Below are positions 50,975 to 60,180 of a DNA stretch of 64,000 nt, piece by piece (within the stretch, counting starts at the first letter, position 1; every line of letters starts with the position of its first letter). Source of the stretch: Gracilariopsis chorda (Eukaryota > Rhodophyta > Florideophyceae > Gracilariales > Gracilariaceae); NCBI GenBank assembly GCA_003194525.1, contig NBIV01000252.1, positions 58,134-122,133 on the forward strand, in the 5' to 3' direction. The notes under the pieces were generated by a model that saw only the letters and a program-made list of their open reading frames with translations, ran no database searches and was not told the origin of the DNA. Position numbers and translations under genes: made by a program.

Positions 50975-53900
50975 TCATCTAGTTTGTGCTGTTCCACCCT
51001 CACAATCCTGGCCAGCGCGACAAGGGTCACAAACACTGTTATCTTCAGCCAAATCCATGTCGGGACTTACAAGACCGGACATGAGCCTCTCGGCTAAAGT
51101 CTTCTTCGTGCCAAACTGACATAGATCAAGATCAGCCAGGCGTGTCCGCAATTCGGAAACTGTTAATTTGCTCACTGCCTTTGCGGTAAGTGGTTGCGTT
51201 ATCTTAGGCGCTCGCGAGGCAGCAGGCGTGTGACGACCACTCCGGGTTGACCGAAGCACGCGTTCTGGGCGGGGTGTTTGGATAGATTCAACAGAGCCTT
51301 CATCATCAAGCCTTACGTTCAATGATATCATGTGATGAATAAGCTCTTCTTTTCTCAATTTGGACATGATGTCCAGATTCTTTTCCTTCAGAATGTTACG
51401 AAGCTCTTTCACCGTCTTTCTTCTGTAGGCATCAATGATTACATGCTTTCCTCCGTTCGCATTTTCATCATCGTCGGGTATTTGTTTTCCGTTCGGATGC
51501 TCTTTCTCTAATGCGGCCGTCTGATCATCAAGCTCGCCATCACTCGATTCTACGACAGTGGTTTTTGCCTCGTCTTCCTGGTTGCCCGACACGCACTTGA
51601 TGACTGTGGCTTCCCGCATCTCTTCACCTGCACTTCCTAAATCCTTATCCATTTCTCCCAATTCCACAGCGTTCGTTTCATCGCTGCTCTTAGTTTCTTC
51701 CGAAGAGGATGGAGTAAGCAATAGATGAGCCACCAGTCGATTCACTAACTCAGCCTTCTTTCCAGCTGTGCTCAAGTTTCGTTCTCGGAGTCTCTTGCGA
51801 AGATCCACTACGAGAAGTTTGTTGAGGGATGTTTGCAAGGTAATTTTGTCGCAGGCGTCTTCAATCGTAAAATCGTTTTCGTTGACTACGTGCTGATCCG
51901 AACCGCGGTTCGGGGGATGGTCAATATCGTTGCCCTCAGTAGGTAGCTGATCACTGGTTGCCAACGGATTGAGCCTACCGCTCCTACGCGTTTTTCTTTG
52001 AACAGAACGATGAAATCCCACTTCCGACGTCGATCCTGGAGGAGGCAGAGGTTGACAATGGCCATGATCTTTTTGAGCCAGTGTAGTTCTATTAGACTCC
52101 TTCATTACGCAATTAGTAGTACTCTCGGGGATGGGATCATTCGCTTCCTCATCGGGCCCATCGTCCTCCCGCTGCTCATGTGTCTTAATATCCATCTCGT
52201 CTTGGCATTCTTGAGCCGCAAAGTCCGTTTCAGATACGTTTTCTTCGTCCCCAGCTAATTCTTGATTCGGATCAATAGACACGGAAGGGGTATGCTGTGA
52301 TGGAGCTGAACCTTGCGTTACGGCTATTTCAAGTTCTCTCTCAAAGGTATCAGCTGTGCCCTGTGAAGAGAGAGAATCTGAGTCATCTGAACTGAAACCA
52401 ATTGACTCCGTTTCATCTGAATGATCAGACGTCTGATCAAGAGGAGGCTCGTTACATTCCGATTCTTCACCATCCATCCCATGCGTGAGTTTCTGGAAAA
52501 TGCCTTCATGGCTCTCGGCTTTGTTCAAAGGACTACTGGTCTTCGGGAGCATTTCATTGCTGTGATTCTCCTCTATACTTGAGTGGTCTCCGTCTGGAGT
52601 TCGCTCTAGACTGGTATGTGACTCGATACCACCGCGTTCGGACGTGGGCAAAAAGTCCTTCATATCAGCTCCGGTAGTAAGATCGCCTTCATCATGATTT
52701 GCGCTGGATGCCGTTGGGCTTGAATCGCCAATTTGCACCTCATGCATACTAGATGCACAAGAATCGCTAGGATCAGTATCTTCCGTGACCTGTCGCATGG
52801 CAGCGGCAGCTCCCAAAACCTTGTCAAAGAAACTCAGGCGTCGCGTCGTTGACATCCGGTTCGACCCCGTGAAGTGCGCAATCTCAGTGGGTGTCATTAC
52901 TGCATCAGTGGATGCTGTACTTCGTGAGTCACGGGCACCAGACGATTGCTCATCAACGCTCTTGTCCGATTCGTCAGAATCATCATCCATATTGCCGCTG
53001 AGTCGCTTAATAAACGATGTGATCACTCCTTTGAAGCTTGAGGTTGATGCTTCTTGTTGCGGCTTCAAAAGCTTCTCAGGTTCAGATAAGGCAGTGCATT
53101 CCGCAGCTGCTTCGGCTCTTTGCTTCAATACCTGATTCTCAACTGTGTCATCCTGGCATCCCGACAGACTACTGCCGTTAACGACGCCCTCATTAGCTTC
53201 GAACTCGTTCGAAATCTGTTTTAAAGCCATCGGTTTAGGTGGTTGGTCTGTTGAACTCAAAGCGGACTTCTTTGATGCAACTCTTGACAAAACAGCTGGC
53301 TCCTGTTTCGGAACAGGCGTTCGAGGGAATTGCTTTGAGCGAAATGGAGAGTAGTGCGTTCCTCTCTCGAGCTCAATTCTCGCAGCGAAAGCAACGGAAC
53401 GGCTCTTGGTCTTCGTCGTAGATTTAGATGAACGAAGCACGCTTGCTGGGGTTTTCTTCAGCAATGAGGGCGTTCTGCACTCCTTTTTTATGCTCCCTCT
53501 CAACTTTGATCCTTGCTGAATGTTGAGCAGAGGGCTCTTGTCCACTAGAGGTGACCGAATAGGGCTCTTTGAGATTCGATTGACTTTGCTATTTGATTTG
53601 TGATCAAGAGAGTCATTCTGTGCCACATGCTCATTGAATCCAACACTCGGTGTACTGAAAGCAACAGTTGTGGTGCTGTCTATGACTTCGCTCTTTCTTG
53701 GGATTGCTGACAGGCCTTGACTGAGACGTGCGTAAACCAGGTTCTTACGGTCTCGGGCTGATAGCTTAGTTGCCGATTTCGCCATTCTCTCAACCTTTGT
53801 ATTCGTTGGGGTATGAGGCACAGAAAAAGCACTATCTCTCCTCTCCGATTCAATCGGTTCGGAGTTAGCGCGACTTTCTATACTTGAAGCATTGTTTGCC

Positions 53901-54712
53901 TGCTTATCTCCTTCTGTATGCTGGAATCGTGGTAGAGAGAGTTTCTCGATCATCAATCTCTTTCCGTCGGATTCTGTTGGTATGAAGGAACTCAGATCGG
54001 TCATTTCGTTTGAAGAAGCGGTACCAGTTTCCGTGGAAGTTGATGTTTCGCTCGCTGACAACTGAATACAGGATGAAGACTCGTTTTCGTGATCCACCAC
54101 TTTCCCAGGTTTATGAAATCCTTCTCCTCCGGACAGCCGAGCGAGTTGAGATCTACTGAGAAGCTTTTCACTGTCTCCTTTGCGAGCAACAAATCTCTCG
54201 CCATGCCTTTCCACCACGAGACTAACGCGGCGCTTTGGTTTGGCCTTTCTCGCTGATTGACTTCGGCGTCTTGCTTTGCGCTCATTATCTGCACCCCGCA
54301 TGGTTGTGATGGGAGTATCAACGGTTTGAGAGGTAGGTTGAAGGAGAGATTTGGGCGGAGACTGTAGTAGTTTCTCGAATTCAACTCGAAAGCCGCGCTC
54401 GCCAAGAAAGAACACATCGCCCGGCTGAAGTGATAACTCCTCTTCTTTGATAAGGGACTTCGCAGAACGACTGTGTATTACAGGTTCCTCCGGATGTATA
54501 CCTTGCAAATGAACGCCGTCTTCTCTGACGAACACAAGCGCGTGTAGAGGTGCGCTATTGTTGTGTTTTATGCGAATATCACAGTCCGGATGGGAACCAA
54601 GAACACACCAGTTCTTCGAGTCGAAAGTGAAGCTTTTCCCTTCATTGCCTGAAGCGTGAATGACGGTGATGCTGCAATGAAACGGAACCTCTACGCAGTT
54701 TTCCTTGTCCAT
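50975..54712 (-). CDS. Large FHA plus triple-SAP chromatin protein, Ki-67-like N-terminal half
   Basis: A 1245-residue intronless frame. Residues about 12-112 form an FHA domain (CVLGSHPDCDIRI, then PLHALVFV, and LSLQPGDVFFLGERGFRVEF), a phospho-Thr reader. Residues about 130-900 are disordered, Ser/Glu-rich and full of SP/TP sites. Near residue 435 lies RSVAF, fitting the RVxF protein-phosphatase-1 docking pattern, followed by RTPVPK; a second RVSLV occurs near residue 163. The C-terminus has three SAP DNA-binding domains, at about 960-995 (VDLRKRLRERNLSTAGKKAE), 1096-1130 (VKELRNILKEKNLD) and 1179-1215 (VSELRTRLADLDL). FHA, PP1 docking and basic DNA binding recall Ki-67, but no Ki-67 repeats are present and SAP domains replace its LR tail. 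Function is inferred. Confidence 0.85.
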   Translation of the reverse strand: MDKENCVEVPFHCSITVIHASGNEGKSFTFDSKNWCVLGSHPDCDIRIKHNNSAPLHALVFVREDGVHLQGIHPEEPVIHSRSAKSLIKEEELSLQPGDVFFLGERGFRVEFEKLLQSPPKSLLQPTSQTVDTPITTMRGADNERKARRRSQSARKAKPKRRVSLVVERHGERFVARKGDSEKLLSRSQLARLSGGEGFHKPGKVVDHENESSSCIQLSASETSTSTETGTASSNEMTDLSSFIPTESDGKRLMIEKLSLPRFQHTEGDKQANNASSIESRANSEPIESERRDSAFSVPHTPTNTKVERMAKSATKLSARDRKNLVYARLSQGLSAIPRKSEVIDSTTTVAFSTPSVGFNEHVAQNDSLDHKSNSKVNRISKSPIRSPLVDKSPLLNIQQGSKLRGSIKKECRTPSLLKKTPASVLRSSKSTTKTKSRSVAFAARIELERGTHYSPFRSKQFPRTPVPKQEPAVLSRVASKKSALSSTDQPPKPMALKQISNEFEANEGVVNGSSLSGCQDDTVENQVLKQRAEAAAECTALSEPEKLLKPQQEASTSSFKGVITSFIKRLSGNMDDDSDESDKSVDEQSSGARDSRSTASTDAVMTPTEIAHFTGSNRMSTTRRLSFFDKVLGAAAAMRQVTEDTDPSDSCASSMHEVQIGDSSPTASSANHDEGDLTTGADMKDFLPTSERGGIESHTSLERTPDGDHSSIEENHSNEMLPKTSSPLNKAESHEGIFQKLTHGMDGEESECNEPPLDQTSDHSDETESIGFSSDDSDSLSSQGTADTFERELEIAVTQGSAPSQHTPSVSIDPNQELAGDEENVSETDFAAQECQDEMDIKTHEQREDDGPDEEANDPIPESTTNCVMKESNRTTLAQKDHGHCQPLPPPGSTSEVGFHRSVQRKTRRSGRLNPLATSDQLPTEGNDIDHPPNRGSDQHVVNENDFTIEDACDKITLQTSLNKLLVVDLRKRLRERNLSTAGKKAELVNRLVAHLLLTPSSSEETKSSDETNAVELGEMDKDLGSAGEEMREATVIKCVSGNQEDEAKTTVVESSDGELDDQTAALEKEHPNGKQIPDDDENANGGKHVIIDAYRRKTVKELRNILKEKNLDIMSKLRKEELIHHMISLNVRLDDEGSVESIQTPRPERVLRSTRSGRHTPAASRAPKITQPLTAKAVSKLTVSELRTRLADLDLCQFGTKKTLAERLMSGLVSPDMDLAEDNSVCDPCRAGQDCEGGTAQTR

Positions 54713-57230
54713 AGTTATCCGAAAGAGGTAATGAGCTGTTTAGAGAACACAATCCAAAGTAAAATTGCACAAGTGGGTGACTGTTAGTCCGGTTCACACG
54801 CTCCAGCAAAGTATGGATGAGATATGAAAGGTGTGTGGTAATACTAAGCTCGGAACATTGAGAATGAAACCAGTTCTATGCTTCCTTGGTATGCTGAGTC
54901 TAAGGGCAGGTTCGCTGGGGAAGGGGAACGGCTTTGTGCCCGTGCAGCAGCTTCTGACTCTGAAGTTCAGCTTCAAATGTGTCGTTCATTTGAAATTTTG
55001 AATTCAAGAGGTCTAGAGTTTGTCTGCGGATCAACAGGGAAGAATGTGTACGATCTGCACCAATCACAGTCCAGATTTCATGCATACGCAGCGAGCGGAG
55101 CGGAATAGAAGACTGCCACCAGACCTCCAAGGGCAAAATCCCAATCAACGTCCAGAGTTCACAAGGACTCGGACCGCGGTTCTGGTTGTAACCAACAAGA
55201 ATGGGCCACGTACGCAGAAAATTCACCCACACAACCACGCCGCTAATCTCTATTGAAGAGCCATTTGCGCACCCTCTGCCGCACGCAAAAAGGCGCGCAA
55301 AAACCAGCACATGCACTCCATTTTATGTAAAAATCTTCACCAGGGGTCCACCAGACGGCGTATGGGACCCTGCGTGAGCGGAAAACTCCACTTTCTGATC
55401 GTCGTCGTCACTGGCTTAGGGCCGTTCGATGACCTCATTTCTTCGTCAACAGTGTACGCGAAATGTGATTTTATCCAGTAAAACGAGAAAACGTTGCAAA
55501 TCGCGCAAACTGCGTTTTGCTTCTGTCCGCGGCCCAGAAGTATCCAACGTCAGGAAAACAATCTTTACACTCAACAGCACACCATTTCATGTTTTCTCAG
55601 CTCTTAAAACCAAATTCACATCATAAAAAGATGAATAAAAGCGATTTACAAACACAAATTCCAAACACATCACAAAAGCATTCCAAACTCAAAACTTCAA
55701 AAATAACATGCAAAAAACGATACAATACAAAACCGGCAAAAAATCCGGTTTTGGCAACAATTGACAAAACCAAGCATATGATAGCAGCCGAAGAACTAGA
55801 CAAACATTCATGCAAAGCCATATTTAGGCACCTGAAGATAAAATGAACGCAAAATTTTAAGTGAGTAACAAAACAGATTCTCGTCTCGCACAAATGCTGT
55901 AACGACCTTAAAGTATGAAGAACGAACTTACCACAAAAGACAGTAAAAATATCCACAAAAATACAATATGAATATAACATTTTGGTTGAACTATGTTTGG
56001 AATTATTAGAGAATAAAACCGTAAAACACTACTGGAATGTGTCAGACCACGCAAAGTACAGGTCCGCCGGCAGCTCCATCACACCAGCATAAATAAGGCT
56101 AGCACTGTAGACGGACGCAGAATTGTTCTGGTCCACTGATTGGAACGTGCGGCACGAGCCACACGTTCCAACAGTATAAACAAAGGGCCCCCTTCTATGC
56201 CCCTTTGGATGGAAGGAGGCAGCGAGAGAGAAACAGCTACATGGTAGCATCACACTGGATGAACCGACACCCAGGCGATTATAGAGCCGTATATACAAAA
56301 CATATAGATAACGGACGCCGCAGAGCGCCCCATCAGCCTCAACGCCAACGAATAGAATCAAGAGACTCACGAGTGCATCCCTGCGCCGCGCTACCCTGAC
56401 ACAGAAGTCAACCCCCTCGCTGCGGCGCCGCTCGTGTCCGCGGCGTTTACACTGCCCGCCTAGGCGCTTCTACGCCGGATATCCGCCTGCGCGCCACTTT
56501 ACCTATAAGCCTTCCCCTCCGACGCTGCGCCAAAGTGCTCTCTCTCCTCCCCTGTCGTGCAGGCGCGCTGCTTCAGAGTCCTACCGCCTTCACGCTCCCC
56601 ATTTCCCCCCCGCCCGGCGAAGCACTACAAATCACCCCCCGCATCACTAATGACGAAGAGCCGGGCCTTCCCCCCCTCTCCCAACCGGCATTAAGGGCAA
56701 GTGTGCGCCCGCTCTGCCACCTTCCCCCCCCCGCGGACACCGACAAAGAAGAGTGTGCCCCCCCCCCCCCCCGCCCGCACTCAAACACAAACCCCCGGCA
56801 CTATACTACAACTGCTTCCCTCTCCCTCTCACTCCTCAAAAACTGAGACCTACTACGCTACGCACTCTATCACAACCGGGTAAGAGCCGACCGTAAGACC
56901 TGAGTAAGGCCTCGAAACCGATTGCCCCGTAAGGGAAGTTCGGCACATAAGACGAGAGAACAAAAGTCCCGAACAGGGCCTCCGCCTCTGAAGTGCGATC
57001 CTCAACGAGGAGGACTCAGCGATGCCCTGTGGACTTGTTTTTTTTTTGCCGCTTTCGCGTGTTTATGATTACTACCGCTATTAACGGGTGTCTCAGCCCT
57101 CAGCGGATCCGCACTGTGCGCCAGGTGCACACCTGTGCATGCGCGGTGTGCCGCCCAAGGTGTGAGTGGACCACGTGTGACACGGATAGTCAAGAGGAGG
57201 TTGGCACCACGGTGTGGACATTTAGTTAAC
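54713..57230. other. Intergenic, 2.5 kb
   Basis: From 54.7 to 56.4 kb nothing is recognised; frames up to 138 residues overlap and are low in complexity. A 10-bp inverted repeat (TTGGAACGTG with CACGTTCCAA, about 56139-56170) stands alone. From 56.4 kb the plus strand becomes C-rich (separate entry). From about 56.87 kb sequence may already belong to the 5' LTR of the element to the right, but its boundary cannot be fixed. Confidence 0.4.
56590..56812. repeat. C-rich tract with poly-C runs
   Basis: At least six runs of six or more C occur on the plus strand, the longest about 15 C at 56758-56772. The minus strand is therefore a G-run array that could form G-quadruplexes and the plus strand an i-motif. 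Frames here are meaningless. Confidence 0.85.
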
Positions 57231-57282
57231 TTATATTTATTATTTATTATTTATCTACGCTACAGTAGGGAGATTACTACAC

Positions 57283-57290
57283 TATATATA
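57283..57290 (+). promoter_or_regulatory. TATA box of the retrotransposon LTR (candidate)
   Basis: TATATATA stands about 720 bp ahead of the gag start, just after an AT-rich run (57231-57253). Position and strand suit the U3 promoter of the 5' LTR. Confidence 0.45.
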
Positions 57291-57549
57291 GTGGCTCGGC
57301 GACCTCGCCCTGACACTGAGTAAACTTCCCCAACCAAGGTTCTTGGCTCTAAGTCTTTTCCGCTTTCGCGAGTGTTCTACACTCCTCGGAGGTAAAGCTG
57401 CGTTACTAACGGTAGACCTATCCACCCTGCGTCACTAGGAGTATCACTGCCTTGGGCACTTGTCACTTAATTCACCACCGCCGTGTTCTCGCCCCTGTAT
57501 AGGGTTCCTTTGTACCTTTTTCCGTGGTCCCGTTGGCCCACACCCCTGT

Positions 57550-57990
57550 CGCCCCCAATCGGGCATCCCCCGTATTTCCCTTACCCCACTCTCGTGGTTT
57601 CTACCCCTTTGTGTGGTTGCTCGTCATCGCTGACGCGTGTCTCTCGTGCCGGTATCCCGTGACGTCTTCCCCCACTTACGTGGACTCTTACTCCTTGGAA
57701 GGGCTGTTTCCCCATTCGTGGTGATCCTAATCCTACCGTTTCAACTCTCCCCGCTTGGCGTGAGGGTGAGCCTCGGCTTTACAACCCGACTTCGTCGTGC
57801 TCATCCGGAGAGGCTCCGTTCGCTGTGTTACCCTCGTGAGAGGAATATTCCGAACGTCTTCGTGTGTTGTCCCGCTTGCGGGTATTGCACTACAAAGTGG
57901 TCTCCCGACCTAGAATCGGAAATGGTTAGGTTTTGTATTACCTCTCCTCGGAGATTCACTGTCCAAACTTTTGGTTTCTTACCATTTCGT
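57550..57990 (+). promoter_or_regulatory. Hairpin-rich gag leader
   Basis: Short self-complementary motifs recur, several built as CCC-[AG]-(C)TT-N-CG-(T)GG: 57586-57597, 57672-57683, 57712-57721, 57871-57882, 57981-57992. Four sites have homologous, differently spelled hairpins in the copy at 1.9-2.05 kb: CCTC-GTGA-GAGG (57832-57843) against 2032-2043, CCCG-CTTG-CGGG (57871-57882) against 1992-2003, CCGA...TCGG (57905-57919) against 1946-1969, and TCTCC-TC-GGAGA (57943-57954) against 1919-1930. Stems survive while loops change, which suggests an RNA structure used by the element, perhaps for packaging or translation. Confidence 0.5.
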
Positions 57991-58009
57991 GGGAGTTTTT
58001 GGTCTACAC

Positions 58010-60123
58010 ATGTCTCGGCGACCATCCTCCGCCGAACCCGTTGTCACGCGGAGTCGTTCCGTCAGTGACGTGGAACAGGCAGAGATCTCGAAGGTCCCCG
58101 CTGGCCACCCTCGACGTGCCACTTTGAAAGGCAAGTCGAAGGGCCAAGACTCGTCGAGATCCCAGAAACCCCCGCCTAAGGCGTTGAAGGACGCTCCCAA
58201 CTCTGGTGTCGACCCGGCTTCTGCCGATGTAGCTGCACCCCGGAGGGGAGACCCCGATACCGACGCCCCCCCTAGTGTCCAAGCGCAGCTTGAGGAGATG
58301 CGTGAAGCACACAATGCCCTCGTGGAGGAGTTTGAAGTCCTGCGTGTCAGGTTTGATACCTCTTCTATGAGGGATTTGGCTGAGGACATTCGCCTTTTAA
58401 GGGCGGATTTCAACACTGCGTTGGAATGTTTTGGTGGCCCTGCCAACTATGTTGAGAATGTGGAAACCCGATTTGATCGTGTCAGTGCCCGTCTGAGGAA
58501 GTTGGAGCAAACTATCTTGATGGATGACAACGTCCCGGGTGAAGCCACTGCTGTCTCGCAAAAAGCGAAGCGCGAGAAGAAATATTCTACCCGCCGCACT
58601 CGTAAGAAGCAGCCCAAGCACGATCGCGACTCGTCGGATTCCTCCCTGTCTTCACAGGATTCTCACCATTCAGATGGTTCGGTGTCGTCGGATTCTTCGT
58701 CGGAAGATGATCGTCGCCGACGCCCGTCCTATTCTAAACGGTCTTCTTCCACCCAAGGTGTGATTCGCCCCCGGAGGAAGGGAAGGAAACACTTAGGATT
58801 GAGGGAACTCAAATGTACTAATCCCCTCTACAAGAGGTTGGTATCGTACCGATATTATCGGCTTGAGGACTCCTCATTGGATCGTACACCCCGTGGTACG
58901 GGTAAGGTGAAGGACTGCATAAAGCGTATGCAGCTTTCCCTTCGTAACCAGTCCTTTTCTGGAGAGGATCCCATATTGGTGTTGGACTTCCTCGGAAGGT
59001 TCGTTTCCGAAGCGGACATACTTGGTATGAACGAAGGACAGGCGTTTATTGCCCTACCGTATTTTCTACGTGGACTCGCCGAGGATCAATACAACTCTGT
59101 AAGAGGTTCTTCCCGAGCCTCCGAAGGAGGTGTAACGTGCTGGCCGGAAGCGGTTCAGTACCTCTTGCGATCCTACGCGACGAACAACGCTATTCAAGCG
59201 GCTATTCTCGCTTTACGCGATACCCGCCAGAAATCTGGAGAGACGGAAACCGAATTCTCGGTACGCCTTAATAAGGCTTTCCACAGGTGTGGCAATGTTT
59301 ACTCGTCTGGAGAGCGCTGCACCATGTACATCGATGGATTGGATCCGGCAATCCGTACGCTGGTGGCCCGATATCGGGAGGATCGTCGTAACACCACCTA
59401 CCTGGAGTTGATTCAACACGCGCAAGTGGAAGGTGATGCACTTCGAGCTCGTATCCCTGCATCGAAGTCTCGTCCCGCCAAGGCGTTGATGATGGAAGCC
59501 AGTTCACCATCTTTATCGCTAGCAGCGAGTGGACGCCCTTCAAGGGACTACGATAACTTTTACCTCACTCAGGCCGGTGCTCAGTCTATTCCGACCACGA
59601 ACTGCCATCCACGACGGATGCGTCCTACGACACAGCTCAGGAGAATTCCCTGCTGTATGTTGACGGACCCCGTGTTCACGGACCTCGCATCCCCTATTCG
59701 AATGGTGCCCTCCGGCAGAGTCGTCCCGGATGGAAGGATACCCGCCCAGCGGTGAGACACACGGATGCTCGTTCCGGTCAGGCACCCCCACGCTCTGGAG
59801 TCGTATGCCACATATGTTACGAACACGGTCACATTTCACCGGACTGCATCCTCACTTTGAGAGAAGTTACCCGAGTGATCGGTAACTATGAAGCCCTTAC
59901 TCCAGCGGAGAAGCAGACCATTCCGATTGCATCGTACTTACGGGCGAAGACGGACTTCCCCCGGAATATCCCGGATACGAACCCGCGACACGCGTTGCTT
60001 TCCCCTGCTGAGCAGGTCACTAACCCCCGTCTTGTTCGACAAGACACCCCCGCTAGCGCTCCACTGCTAGTGGTTCAGGATTCTGAGACCCCGCCTCAGG
60101 CGGAACGGGCTCAGGAAAACTGA
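58010..60123 (+). pseudogene. gag: Retrotransposon Gag, frame-shifted
   Basis: The start MSRRPSSAEP at 58010 is preferred over an upstream Met at 57971. The N-terminal 130 residues are basic and Pro-rich, then a coiled segment (VETRFDRVSARLRKLEQ), a Lys/Arg block and Ser/Asp tract, and a retrotransposon Gag capsid-like domain (about 290-490: ILVLDFLGRFVSEADILGM, ALPYFLRGLAEDQ, SVRLNKAFHRCG, RCTMYIDGLDPAIRTLV). Near 59,570 the reading must change frame to continue to the zinc knuckle (CHICYEHGHISPDC, C-x2-C-x4-H-x4-C) and end at 60123. Without that change the protein stops at 59755 with no knuckle. Confidence 0.88.
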
Positions 60124-60180
60124 TTTCGGGAGTCTCCCCTACGGGAGAGGCGCCCTCAGAGTTGAGGTTGAAGGCGCCCA
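60087..60180 (+). promoter_or_regulatory. Gag-pol junction: 37-nt overlap with flanking stem-loops
   Basis: The pol frame opens at 60087 and is -1 relative to the last gag frame, which stops at 60121-60123, so 37 nt overlap. Stem-loops: CCGCC-TCA-GGCGG (60091-60103), CTCCC-CTAC-GGGAG (60134-60147) and GGCGCC (60149-60154) pairing with GGCGCC (60173-60178), the last enclosing CTCA-GAGT-TGAG. The gag end reads G GAA AAC before the stop, which resembles but does not match a canonical slippery heptamer. Programmed -1 frameshifting is plausible, not shown. Confidence 0.4.
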
